Shown: positions 16,660-24,510 of the stretch, one piece after another
Layout: every line of letters begins with the position of its first letter
Numbering within the stretch: position 1 is the first letter of the stretch
Assembly: GCA_036563875.1 (NCBI GenBank)
Contig: DATCLO010000034.1
Location: forward strand, 5,162-69,161
Direction of reading: 5' to 3'
Source of the DNA: ZC4RG29 sp036563875
GTDB taxonomy: Bacteria > Bacteroidota > Bacteroidia > Cytophagales > Cyclobacteriaceae
Length of the DNA: 64,000 bases
The notes under the pieces: generated by a model
Seen by the model: the letters and a program-made list of their open reading frames with translations, nothing else
What the model was told of the DNA's origin: nothing
Database searches by the model: none
Program-made: the position numbers and the translations under genes

Positions 16660-17323
16660 AATTTATAGTGTCTTTGTTGATGTTTTGCTTTTCCAATATT
16701 CGTTTCAGGCTTTCCAGTCCATAGTACATTCTGGACTTCACCGTATTCTCTGAAATATTCAGCACCTCCGCAATTTCTCTGAACTTCAGACCTTCGTACT
16801 CCTTCATGATCACCACCGCGCGCTGATCTTCATTGATGGCCATCAGGGCAGCGTGCAGGATGTCGGCCACTTCGTTACGCTGATACTGCCGGTCCGGGTC
16901 ATCTGTTCGGTTCCTTGACATCTCCCATCGCGGCGACTGCTCAGACTCGACATTCCAAACCTTGTCGACCGGCGTTGACCGGTTGGTTTGTCTTCTTCGA
17001 ATTTCCTCCCGGCAGTAGTTCATCGCGATTTTGTACAGCCACGCTTTGAACTTACCGAGATCCTGCAACGATGGCAGGTTGCGGCACATGGATATGAAGG
17101 TCTTTTGTGCCACCTCCATGGCAAGGTCGTGGTCCAGAAAGAACTTGAAACCGAAATTGTATATGCGTTTGTACCATAACTGGACGAGTTTGCCCTGGGC
17201 ATTCTGGTCCCCCTTTGCCGCGCGCTGCAACAGAGCGTCCGAATGCATCATGGGTGTGTCCTGTAAAGTCTCTGCATGCATGACCGGTCTCAAATCCCCT
17301 TGTTTCGCGCGATTTTTCACCAT
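16649..17323 (-). CDS. ECF-type RNA polymerase sigma-70 factor
   Basis: A 224-residue alternative sigma factor. Region 2 spans about residues 25-95 (LVQLWYKRIYNFGFKFFLDHDLAMEVAQKTFI, then KFKAWLYKIAMNYCREEIRR). A longer than usual linker follows, then region 4 (about 155-210: LMAINEDQRAVVIMKEYEGL and KFREIAEVLNISENTVKSRM), the HTH that binds the -35 element. ATG 17323 is preferred; a TTG at 17335 adds four residues. It is divergent from the methyltransferase gene and overlaps the anti-sigma gene, so the operon is probably autoregulated. Confidence 0.9.
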   Translation of the reverse strand: MVKNRAKQGDLRPVMHAETLQDTPMMHSDALLQRAAKGDQNAQGKLVQLWYKRIYNFGFKFFLDHDLAMEVAQKTFISMCRNLPSLQDLGKFKAWLYKIAMNYCREEIRRRQTNRSTPVDKVWNVESEQSPRWEMSRNRTDDPDRQYQRNEVADILHAALMAINEDQRAVVIMKEYEGLKFREIAEVLNISENTVKSRMYYGLESLKRILEKQNINKDTINYEL

Positions 17324-17396
17324 AAAGATGCCCAATGGTAACGAATAGTTTTAGGCCTCGAACCATTTTTTGGCGCCCCTGGCGGCCTCATTATGC

Positions 17397-17404
17397 TATC
17401 TTTG
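17397..17404 (+). promoter_or_regulatory. Bacteroidota -7 box (TATCTTTG), 10 bases before the start codon
   Basis: TATCTTTG matches TAnnTTTG exactly and is followed by only 10 bases before ATG 17415. The transcript would have a leader of a few bases at most. A TTTG lies about 24 bases upstream at 17369-17372. Confidence 0.7.
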
Positions 17405-17414
17405 CCGATCTGGA

Positions 17415-18194
17415 ATGAAAAAACTGATCTCCTGGTTGATTCGGTTTGTACCGCGCAAATACCTGCAGCGTGTGGCTGCTCCGGGTATGCGGATGGTAGC
17501 CCTGTTCTACGTAGGAGACCGTGTTATGTGTCCGGTATGCTCCCGACGCTACCGCAAATTTCTGCCGTACGGCCGTATCAATCCGAGGCCCAATGCGCTT
17601 TGTCCCGGGTGCCTTTCACTGGAACGCCACCGGCTCATTTGGCTGTATCTGCAAGAAACAACCGATTTTTTCAAACGTCCCCAGCAAGTACTGCACTTTG
17701 CGCCTGAAGCCTGTTTCGTCGACCGCTTTCGTGCTGTTCACGGCGAGGGATACGTGACGGCCGACATTGAGTCGCCTCTCGCTCAACTCAAGATCGACAT
17801 CCACAAGATACCGCTCCCCGACAACTCGTTTGACGTGGTGCTGTGCAATCACGTGCTCGAACATGTCGACGATGATATTAAAGCAATGCGCGAATTGCAT
17901 CGCGTACTCAAGCCCGGAGGGTTTGCCATCTTGCAGGTTCCCTTTTTTAGTCCTATTCCTGAATCTACTGTCGCCGATCCCTCCGTAACACATCCCGCCG
18001 AACGTGAAAGGCTGTACGGCCAGAGTGATCACGTTCGTCGATATGGAAGAGACTATCCTTCACGCATTGCTTCGGCCGGATTTGTTCCGGTCGTCGATGA
18101 TTTTGTGGACAGACTATCGGAAGACGTGAGGAACAGACACGCGTTGGTAAAGGGAGAACTTATTTACGTTGGAAAGAAAGCGCGCCCTATGTGA
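17415..18194 (+). CDS. Zinc-ribbon SAM-dependent methyltransferase
   Basis: A 259-residue protein. A basic, amphipathic N-terminus is followed by a zinc-ribbon-like pair CPVC (39-42) and CPGC (63-66), then a Methyltransf_11 domain (about 85-230) with VTADIESPLAQL, the acidic motif LPDNSFDVVLCNHVLEHVDDD, and the post-motif LKPGGFAILQVPFF. The substrate is unknown; similar proteins often lie near cell-surface polysaccharide genes, which are absent here. The stop codon TGA (18192-18194) lies inside the first unit of a CTATGTG repeat, so the last residues R-P-M are encoded by or next to the repeat. Confidence 0.85.
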   Translation: MKKLISWLIRFVPRKYLQRVAAPGMRMVALFYVGDRVMCPVCSRRYRKFLPYGRINPRPNALCPGCLSLERHRLIWLYLQETTDFFKRPQQVLHFAPEACFVDRFRAVHGEGYVTADIESPLAQLKIDIHKIPLPDNSFDVVLCNHVLEHVDDDIKAMRELHRVLKPGGFAILQVPFFSPIPESTVADPSVTHPAERERLYGQSDHVRRYGRDYPSRIASAGFVPVVDDFVDRLSEDVRNRHALVKGELIYVGKKARPM

Positions 18195-18293
18195 CCCATG
18201 TATCGCTCTATGTGTTCCACGTGTCTTTCTATGTGCTCTATGTGTTTCAAAAAATCCTTCACACTCTTTCGAACCACCTGGGACACATAGGGT
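18186..18293. repeat. CTATGTG-unit element (copy 2 of 3)
   Basis: Five or so CTATGTG-like units on the left (some diverged, e.g. CCATGTA, CCACGTG), then TTTCAA, a loop of about 20 bases, and a shorter right arm GAACCAC...CACATAG. It is the most decayed copy. It includes the methyltransferase stop codon and lies 43 bases before the next gene on the same strand. Confidence 0.85.
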
Positions 18294-18336
18294 GTTGACA
18301 TTTCATTATGTCGGTTTTTACTCCTATACTTATCCC

Positions 18337-19386
18337 ATGTCCCCAAGAGAAATAGATACCCCTTGCATTCTCATAGACCTTGACAGAGTCGAGGCGAACA
18401 TCAATCGATTACAAAAGTACCTCGATGAACACCGCATCGCAAACCGACCCCACATCAAGACACACAAGCTCCCACAGATCGCGCGCATGCAAATGGACGC
18501 GGGTGCTGTTGGGTTAACCTGCCAGAAGCTTGGTGAAGCCGAGGTGATGGCAGACGCAGGGTTCGACGACATTCTCATCACGTATAACATACTTGGAGAA
18601 TCAAAACTTCACCGTCTCACCCAACTTGCAAAGCGCATCCGGCTTTGCGTTGCAGCTGATTCGGACGTCACCATTCATGGTCTTTCACAGGCTTGTGGAT
18701 CTGCAGGTACAGAAGTGGGCGTGATGATTGAGTTCGAGTCAGGCAAACAACGATGCGGGGTACAAACACCTGAGGAAGCCCTCACCCTGGCACGACGCAT
18801 CACATCGCTGCCCGGCCTGCGCTTTGAGGGACTGCTCACCTATCCGACAACAGAGCAGACTGTTCCGTTTGTCGACAAGGCACGAGCCTTGCTTAGAGCC
18901 GAGGGTATCGACATCCCCTGCGTCAGCGGCGGTGGTACACCGCGAATGTGGGAAGCCCATCGCTGGGCAGGAGTAAACGAACATCGCGCGGGTACTTATG
19001 TGTATGGCGACCGCAAGATTGTCAGTGCAGGCGCAATGACGTTTGATGAAGTCGCCATGCACGTGCTCACAACAGTCGTGAGCCGACCCACTGCCGACAG
19101 AGGCATTCTCGATGCAGGATCCAAAGTATTTTCTTCAGACACCCTCGAACTTGATGGCTTTGGTTACATACTTGAATATCCCGAAGCACGAATCTATGGT
19201 CAGTCCGAAGAACACGGCCATGTTGACTTCTCACGTTGCAGCTCTAAGCCGAAAGTCGGCGAGAAGGTGACCGTCGTTCCCAATCACGCATGCGTGGTCA
19301 CGAATCTTGTCAATGAAGTTGTCTGCCTTAAGAATGGGAAGGTGTATGAGGTGTGGCCCGTTGCCGCGAGAGGGCTGGTTAGGTAG
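18337..19386 (+). CDS. D-threonine aldolase-like PLP enzyme (DSD1 family)
   Basis: A 349-residue fold-type III PLP enzyme with an alanine racemase-like N-terminal TIM barrel and a D-serine dehydratase-like C-terminal domain. The PLP lysine lies in RPHIKTHKLPQIARMQ (about K41/K44). VSGGGTPRMWE contacts the phosphate. The C-terminal metal site is PNHACVVTNL. Such enzymes cleave D-threonine and other D-3-hydroxy amino acids to glycine and an aldehyde, or dehydrate D-serine, using PLP plus a divalent metal. ATG 18337 was chosen: the 56-residue upstream extension is translation of the CTATGTG repeat. Convergent with mdh across a repeat-rich gap. Confidence 0.88.
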   Translation: MSPREIDTPCILIDLDRVEANINRLQKYLDEHRIANRPHIKTHKLPQIARMQMDAGAVGLTCQKLGEAEVMADAGFDDILITYNILGESKLHRLTQLAKRIRLCVAADSDVTIHGLSQACGSAGTEVGVMIEFESGKQRCGVQTPEEALTLARRITSLPGLRFEGLLTYPTTEQTVPFVDKARALLRAEGIDIPCVSGGGTPRMWEAHRWAGVNEHRAGTYVYGDRKIVSAGAMTFDEVAMHVLTTVVSRPTADRGILDAGSKVFSSDTLELDGFGYILEYPEARIYGQSEEHGHVDFSRCSSKPKVGEKVTVVPNHACVVTNLVNEVVCLKNGKVYEVWPVAARGLVR

Positions 19387-19430
19387 GGTGAAGGTAATCG
19401 GTGATCGGGCGGATATAGGTGATCGGTGGG
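19387..19430. repeat. ATCGGTGATCGG-type repeat (copy 1)
   Basis: Two partly diverged copies of a GGTAATCGGTGATCGG unit, starting at the stop of the D-threonine aldolase-like gene. Related sequence occurs at 29717, 34641, 45432 and 56153. Confidence 0.75.
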
Positions 19431-19437
19431 ATGTAGT

Positions 19438-19462
19438 AGAGACGCGCAATCTGCCCGTCTCT
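19438..19462. repeat. AGAGACG inverted repeat (copy 1)
   Basis: AGAGACG and CGTCTCT form 7-base arms around an 11-base loop in the gap between convergent genes. A related palindrome lies 70 bases further on. Confidence 0.75.
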
Positions 19463-19532
19463 GCGATTCCAGCCTAATGGGGACACGCAGTCGGAATATC
19501 AATACGAATGTTGTCGATTGGTTAAAACAGCA

Positions 19533-19554
19533 GAGACGTAGCATGCTTCGTCTC
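19533..19554. repeat. AGAGACG inverted repeat (copy 2)
   Basis: GAGACG, then AGCATGCT flanked by T on both sides, then CGTCTC: an almost perfect 22-base palindrome. Palindromes of this kind with GAGACG arms and a GCATGC core are familiar in intergenic DNA of several bacterial groups. Confidence 0.75.
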
Positions 19555-19586
19555 CACATGAACTATAATCTATTCGGGAACCGAGT

Positions 19587-19609
19587 GCCAACTGACCACT
19601 GCCTACTGT
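19587..19609. repeat. GTAGGCAGTGG-type repeat across the mdh stop codon
   Basis: On the minus strand the sequence runs CAGTAGGCAGTGGTCAGTTGG, a chain of imperfect CAGT-G-G-C units. The TAG in the first unit is the mdh stop. The same unit ends recN. Confidence 0.7.
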
Positions 19610-20535
19610 CCCTGCTTCTCCAGCACCTCCATCACCTCGCGCACAGCCTTCCGGCTGGCTTCGAGCAGCGCTTTTTCTTCGCTGTTGAGGTCTAGTTCGA
19701 TGATCTTTTCGATACCGTTGCGGCCGAGGACAACGGGAACACCCAGGTAGCAATCTTTGATGCCGTATTCACCTTCCAGCTTTACGCAAACCGGAACAAC
19801 TCTGCGCTGATCTTTTACAATCGCTTCTACCATCTGGGCTGCCGCTGAACCAGGTGCATACCATGCCGATGTACCCATCAGCTTCACGAGTTCGCCACCA
19901 CCTACCTTTGTGCGCTCGAGGATAGCGGTGAGTTTGTCTTTGTCGATAAGCTCCGTAACCGGGATGCCAGCAACGGTTGTATAGCGCGGCAGAGGAACCA
20001 TGGTATCACCATGTCCTCCAAGGAGCATAGCCTGAATGTCTTTCGGAGAAACGTTAAGCGCTTCGGCCAGAAACGCGCGATAGCGCGCTGTATCCAGAAT
20101 GCCTGCCATTCCCATCACGCGCGTGCGTGGGAAACGGGATGTGATGTGAGCCTGGTAGGTCATCACGTCGAGCGGGTTAGACACCACGATAATGATGGCG
20201 TCCGGAGAATGACGGACAACGTTTTCGGTAACCGACTTCACAATGCCGGCGTTGGTGCCAATGAGGTCGTCGCGGCTCATGCCCGGCTTGCGCGGGAGGC
20301 CTGAAGTGATCACGACAACCGACGATCCTGCCGACTTTTCATAGTCGTTCGTGACGCCGATCGTGCGCGAATCATAGAGGTCGATGGGGGCCTTCTGCCA
20401 TATGTCGAGGGACTTGCCTTCAGCAAGGCCTTCCTTGATGTCGACCAGTACTATTTCATTGGCGATCTCGCGGTATGCAAGTACGTCGGCGCAGGTTGCG
20501 CCCACATTACCAGCACCGACAACTGTAATTTTCAT
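19603..20535 (-). CDS. mdh: Malate dehydrogenase (LDH-like type)
   Basis: A 310-residue NAD-dependent malate dehydrogenase of the TCA cycle, LDH-like subgroup used by Bacteroidota. Evidence: Rossmann motif VVGAGNVGATCA (5-16), LVDIKEGLAEGKSLD with the NAD-selecting aspartate, SGLPRKPGMSRDDLIGTNA with the substrate arginines, VSNPLDVMTY, and the catalytic LLGGHGDTMVPL (His in GGHGD). The length is normal. It is convergent with the D-threonine aldolase-like gene. The last codon and stop (CAG TAG) lie inside a short-unit repeat. Confidence 0.96.
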   Translation of the reverse strand: MKITVVGAGNVGATCADVLAYREIANEIVLVDIKEGLAEGKSLDIWQKAPIDLYDSRTIGVTNDYEKSAGSSVVVITSGLPRKPGMSRDDLIGTNAGIVKSVTENVVRHSPDAIIIVVSNPLDVMTYQAHITSRFPRTRVMGMAGILDTARYRAFLAEALNVSPKDIQAMLLGGHGDTMVPLPRYTTVAGIPVTELIDKDKLTAILERTKVGGGELVKLMGTSAWYAPGSAAAQMVEAIVKDQRRVVPVCVKLEGEYGIKDCYLGVPVVLGRNGIEKIIELDLNSEEKALLEASRKAVREVMEVLEKQGQ

Positions 20536-20618
20536 AGGTATTGCAGATTATTTAGGTAAAGCGGATACGGTTTTTTGAACCGGGCGCCAATTTAGGACAG
20601 GCTCAGGGAATATGGAAA

Positions 20619-21935
20619 TTAATTTTGCAGCCGAAGGACGAGTACCCGCCGGGTTTGCTCGGTAACTTTAACGTTGTCGGAGATTCTGTAACCGACAATC
20701 CAGACAATCTCGCCTCCCGACTCCACCACCGTGACACCTTGCTTTGCGGGTCGGGAAACCTTCTCGTCAACGAGGAAATCACTCACCTTTTTATGGCGCT
20801 TCATGCCCAGCGGCACAAACCTATCGCCTTCGCGCCACCGCCGCCAAACCAGGGGAAAGGTGATCTTGTCCAGGTCTATCATCGCTACTGAGGGACGGCT
20901 TTGCACGTCCCTGCCTACATCCTGTACATCCAAAGTGAGGCTCTGTCCGGCGAGGTGTGCCTCACGTGCGCCTTCCGGGATCGATGTCTGGACTTCATTT
21001 TCTGAAGGCGGCGCTCCTACGATCAACTCATCACGGCCCACCGTAACCTGGTGCGTTGGCGATAAAAACACTGCACCCGGCTGATGCCGCTGTGCCATGG
21101 TTCGACACTGATCAAAGTTGAATCCGAGGTCTTTCAACAATTCCCAAAGCACAACCGATGCGTGAGGATCTTCAGACAATTCAGACAATCGAATATGAAC
21201 GTGGGTGCCATCATGAAACATGTTTCGTGTGCTGAAATCCCGGAGATGGGCGCGCGCAAAACGTCGTGCCCCGCGAATACGGATCAACGTGTCTGAGAAC
21301 GTTGTTTCCAGGTTAGGATTAATCTCCCGTAAAACCGGGATGACCTTATGACGTATCACATTGCGTTGATAGTCGTCCGTCGCGTTGGAAGCATCCTCAC
21401 GCCATTGTAATGAAGCACCACGGGCAAACGCTTCCAGCTCGATACGGGAAGCAAATAGCATCGGTCGTACAAATCGATTCTTTTTGAGCGGTACGCCCGT
21501 CAACCCGTCGATGCCCGTACCTCGTGCGAGGTTAAGAAGGATGGTCTCGAGGGCGTCGTTCAGGTGGTGGGCAGTCGCGACATAGTCGTAGTGATGGTCA
21601 CGAGCGACCTCCTCCAGCCAGGCGTTACGCAGATCGCGGGCAGCCATTTGGATGGATATGCCGCGGCTGCTTGCAACCTCCCTGGTTGAAAAGCGTGTCG
21701 CGTGGAAGGGCATGTCCAACTCGTTGGCAAGGCCCTGCACAAAGGATTCATCTCCATCAGAAGACTCTCCTCTCAGGCTGAAGTTACAGTGCGCCAGACC
21801 GGCAGTAAAGCCAGCCTGATGAAACAGGTAAGCCATCACGGTGGAGTCAAGTCCTCCGCTAACTGCCAGGAGTATCCGGTGTTCCTTTTCGAAGAGCTGG
21901 TTTTGACGTATGTGATTCAGAAATCGCTCCAGCAT
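20619..21935 (-). CDS. tilS: tRNA(Ile)-lysidine synthase
   Basis: A 438-residue N-type ATP pyrophosphatase that converts the wobble C34 of the AUA-reading tRNA-Ile to lysidine, an essential step. The PP-loop is LLAVSGGLDSTVMAYLF (about 20-36), followed by HCNFSLRGESSDGDE, YVATAHHLNDALETILLNLARGTGIDGL and the C-terminal TilS substrate-binding domain (WRRWREGDRFVPLGMKRHKKVSDFLVDEKV). ATG 21935 is typical (MLERFLNHIRQNQLF) and lies only 3 bases after an exact TACATTTG -7 box, implying a leaderless mRNA. The in-frame extension to 22214 runs into the divergent gene and is rejected. Confidence 0.95.
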   Translation of the reverse strand: MLERFLNHIRQNQLFEKEHRILLAVSGGLDSTVMAYLFHQAGFTAGLAHCNFSLRGESSDGDESFVQGLANELDMPFHATRFSTREVASSRGISIQMAARDLRNAWLEEVARDHHYDYVATAHHLNDALETILLNLARGTGIDGLTGVPLKKNRFVRPMLFASRIELEAFARGASLQWREDASNATDDYQRNVIRHKVIPVLREINPNLETTFSDTLIRIRGARRFARAHLRDFSTRNMFHDGTHVHIRLSELSEDPHASVVLWELLKDLGFNFDQCRTMAQRHQPGAVFLSPTHQVTVGRDELIVGAPPSENEVQTSIPEGAREAHLAGQSLTLDVQDVGRDVQSRPSVAMIDLDKITFPLVWRRWREGDRFVPLGMKRHKKVSDFLVDEKVSRPAKQGVTVVESGGEIVWIVGYRISDNVKVTEQTRRVLVLRLQN

Positions 21936-21938
21936 GGC

Positions 21939-21946
21939 CAAATGTA
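21939..21946 (-). promoter_or_regulatory. Bacteroidota -7 box (TACATTTG), 3 bases before tilS
   Basis: TACATTTG on the minus strand, then GCC, then the ATG of tilS. Transcription starting the usual few bases after the box would begin at or next to the start codon. Confidence 0.65.
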
Positions 21947-22019
21947 CCAAAATACAGATGTGTGCGGCCCAAAATTTGCGCCCATTTCTATATTCACAAC
22001 GAACGGTGTAGCTTGCACA

Positions 22020-23585
22020 ATGATGAAGGCGGCCAACCATATACCTTTCCCCTCCCTTCGGGGTACTATCTGGATACTGGCCATCTTGTGCATGGCGACG
22101 ATCACCGCCAATGGCCAGCAAAATGTCAAGCTCGAGCACGCCGACCAACTCAGTTTCGAACGGGATAAGGGATACCAAAAGCTTACCGGAAACGTAGTCT
22201 TTACTCAGAATCAAACGACGATCTATTGCGACTCTGCCTACCTGTACAAGGAAAAAAACTCGGTGGAAGCATTCGGACGGGTACGGATTACGGAAGGCGA
22301 TTCTGTGACTGTAACGGGCCGAAGGCTTGAATACGACGGCAACACCAAGAGAGCACGGCTGAGGGACAATGTAGTGTTCGTCAAATTAGCAACAGCAACG
22401 CTGTATACGGACAGGCTGGACTACGACAGGCCGGCCAACATCGCTTATTACTTCGACGGCGGAAAACTCGTCGATTCCATCAACACACTAACCAGTGTAC
22501 GCGGCTACTACGACGTTAACTCGAACATGGCCTCGTTTAAACGCGACGTCCATGTGGTGAATCCGGATTACACCATGACATCGGACAGCCTGCAGTACAA
22601 CTCACGTACGAAGGTGGTTTACTTCAGAACACCCACGACAGCTGTCGACAAGGAGGGCCGTACATTTATTTATGAAGGTGGTGAATACGATACCAAGACC
22701 AAGCAATCAGACTTTACGGGAGGCGTGGCTGAATCACCAAGCTACCAACTCAGTGGCAACGAGTGGCGGCTGGACCGGGTCCGACAGCTGTACCAGGTGC
22801 GCGGCGATGTGGAAATGGTCTCGAAGGAAGAGAACCTTATCATTTACAGTGAGGCGGTCGACTACTACAAAGGCCAGGAAATAACGAAGGTGTACGACAA
22901 AGCCTGGGTTGCCAAGATCACGGACGACCAGGATACGCTTTTCATTACAGCCGATACCCTGGTATCCATCGATAGCGACATCCCTGAGAACAAACGGCTA
23001 CTCGCCTATCACAATGTCAAAATCTACAAGAAGGACATGCAGGGCGTGGCTGACTCGTTGGTCTACATTGCCGCAGATTCGACTATTCATTTCTATCGCG
23101 ACCCCGTCCTCTGGAACACCGGGAATCAGATGACGGCGGATTCGGTCCGCATGCTGATCGAGAACAATAACATCAGCAAGATTTTCCTCATTCGCAACGC
23201 GTTTGTCGTCTCACAGGACACGCTCAAAAACTTCAACCAGATCAAGGGCAGAGACATGACCGCCGACTTCAAGAACGGGAACATCCACCAGGTGATCGTA
23301 AGGGGAAATGGCGAAAGCCTCTACTTTGTGTTCGATGAAGATGATCTTAGCTTCACGGGGATAAATCGCATCGTCTGCAGCAACATCCTCATCAGATTCA
23401 GGGAGGGGCGCGTGTACGATCTGAATTTTTATGTACAGCCCGACGCCAGCTTTGTTCCGCCCCATGAACTCACCGAGGACATGAAAAGACTCAAGGGATT
23501 TTCGTGGAGAGAAGAGATCCGACCTGCAAAAGAGGATGTAGTTCCTGCTAAGAAAGTCGCCGCCGATACACGAAAATTGCCGTGA
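22020..23585 (+). CDS. OstA/LptA-like LPS-transport periplasmic protein
   Basis: A 521-residue exported protein. A signal peptide (about 1-36, ending TANG/Q) is followed by tandem OstA-like beta-jellyroll strands with the LptA pattern: GYQKLTGNVVFTQNQTTIYCDSAYLYKEKNSVEAFGRVRI. The pattern recurs several times (DTLFITADTLVSID, ADSLVYIAADSTIHFYRDPVLW). LptA and the LptD N-terminal domain form the periplasmic bridge carrying lipopolysaccharide to the outer membrane; Bacteroidota have such long OstA-like proteins. Start is ATG 22020 or 22023; the 106-residue extension to 21702 overlaps tilS and is rejected. Divergent from tilS with an 84-base gap. Confidence 0.85.
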   Translation: MMKAANHIPFPSLRGTIWILAILCMATITANGQQNVKLEHADQLSFERDKGYQKLTGNVVFTQNQTTIYCDSAYLYKEKNSVEAFGRVRITEGDSVTVTGRRLEYDGNTKRARLRDNVVFVKLATATLYTDRLDYDRPANIAYYFDGGKLVDSINTLTSVRGYYDVNSNMASFKRDVHVVNPDYTMTSDSLQYNSRTKVVYFRTPTTAVDKEGRTFIYEGGEYDTKTKQSDFTGGVAESPSYQLSGNEWRLDRVRQLYQVRGDVEMVSKEENLIIYSEAVDYYKGQEITKVYDKAWVAKITDDQDTLFITADTLVSIDSDIPENKRLLAYHNVKIYKKDMQGVADSLVYIAADSTIHFYRDPVLWNTGNQMTADSVRMLIENNNISKIFLIRNAFVVSQDTLKNFNQIKGRDMTADFKNGNIHQVIVRGNGESLYFVFDEDDLSFTGINRIVCSNILIRFREGRVYDLNFYVQPDASFVPPHELTEDMKRLKGFSWREEIRPAKEDVVPAKKVAADTRKLP

Positions 23586-23625
23586 ACGGCAACCAGACTA
23601 TTTTATTGTCCTAAAAATGTAAAAT

Positions 23626-23682
23626 ATCGTAGCGTGATTATGACTTTAGCGCCTAAAGTGCTAAATTTTGTTACGCTACGAT
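23626..23682. repeat. Nested inverted repeats before the T9SS-sorted gene
   Basis: An outer perfect 10-base inverted repeat, ATCGTAGCGT (23626-23635) and ACGCTACGAT (23673-23682), encloses an inner perfect hairpin ACTTTAG-CGC-CTAAAGT (23643-23659). It ends 11 bases before ATG 23694 and starts 40 bases after the preceding stop. It could be a terminator for the OstA-like gene or an operator/5' structure for the next gene. Confidence 0.75.
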
Positions 23683-23693
23683 TTAGCTAACCT

Positions 23694-24401
23694 ATGAAGG
23701 GCACCCTCCTGCTGATATGGTTGTGCGCGATTTGTTTTGAACTAACCGGACAGGCCTTAGAAATCACTGGTGTTCAGGATGCTTACAAAGGCAGCGTGGG
23801 TGATGTGGTACGGGCTCCTCTCAAATTTACGAACCACTCCGACAAGGCCATCACGGTATATCTGAGACGAACGGGGGGACAAATCGGCACCTCACAGAAA
23901 AGTTTCTTCTGCAAGGGCGGCCACTGTCTCGATGGTGCTGTTCAGGATATGATTCTGAGACTTGATCCCGGTCAAACGGTGTCTGACCTGGAGATTGCGC
24001 TCGAGGCGGGATTGGTCCCCGGCCTCAGTACCATGCGATACATGGCAGTTAACCGAACCAACCCGTCGGAAGTGCTTGAGTTCGACCTCAACTTTATTGT
24101 GGAGGAACGCCCCAGGCATTCGACTATCTATCACTCCCGGTATATAACGGTTCAGGACGTGTATCCGAACCCTGCTAACGACGCTTATGCCTACGTCGAT
24201 TATCGAATCCTGGAAGACCAGGTGGCGGCCAGAATCGTCGTACACAGCGTTCTGGGCAACATCATGGGAGAATACGAGCTCCCGAGTTTTGAGAGCCAGG
24301 CCAAAATCATGACCGGGAACCTCAATCCGGGCATTTATTTTTGCACCCTCTACATCGACGGCGAGGCAGTGATGACGCGAAAGCTGATCGTCAGGCGTTG
24401 A
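23694..24401 (+). CDS. Secreted protein with type IX secretion C-terminal sorting domain
   Basis: A 235-residue exported protein. Signal peptide residues 1-20, then an Ig-like beta domain of unknown role (about 22-140) with two nearby cysteines (FFCKGGHC). From about residue 158 a T9SS type A sorting domain begins: VYPNPANDAYAYVDY, LGNIMGEYEL, GNLNPGIYFCTLYIDGE, ending in RKLIVRR. The sorting domain routes proteins through the type IX secretion system and is usually removed at the cell surface. The cargo is small and unidentified. Nested palindromes lie directly upstream. Confidence 0.9.
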   Translation: MKGTLLLIWLCAICFELTGQALEITGVQDAYKGSVGDVVRAPLKFTNHSDKAITVYLRRTGGQIGTSQKSFFCKGGHCLDGAVQDMILRLDPGQTVSDLEIALEAGLVPGLSTMRYMAVNRTNPSEVLEFDLNFIVEERPRHSTIYHSRYITVQDVYPNPANDAYAYVDYRILEDQVAARIVVHSVLGNIMGEYELPSFESQAKIMTGNLNPGIYFCTLYIDGEAVMTRKLIVRR

Positions 24402-24495
24402 TTTCTTCCGAAGTACGCCTTTTCTGCCCCTTCCAACATCATTCACCTGAATCCCGGCCCCCGATTTTGCGTTTTACAGTACCGGCCGGAACCAC

Positions 24496-24503
24496 TATAT
24501 TTG
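24496..24503 (+). promoter_or_regulatory. Bacteroidota -7 box (TATATTTG), 7 bases before bamD
   Basis: An exact TAnnTTTG, seven bases before ATG 24511. It predicts a nearly leaderless transcript for bamD and the genes behind it. Confidence 0.7.
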
Positions 24504-24510
24504 CGGGCTT

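Noticed and set aside
17369..17372. -33 TTTG element upstream of the methyltransferase
   Set aside because: Spacing to the -7 box is about 24 bases, beyond the usual range; not called as a separate site.
18169..18336. 56-residue N-terminal extension of the D-threonine aldolase-like protein
   Set aside because: It translates the CTATGTG repeat region (Cys/Val/Leu-rich) and is not part of the enzyme.
21702..22019. N-terminal extension of the OstA-like protein
   Set aside because: It runs antisense through the start of tilS; the signal peptide starts at 22020.
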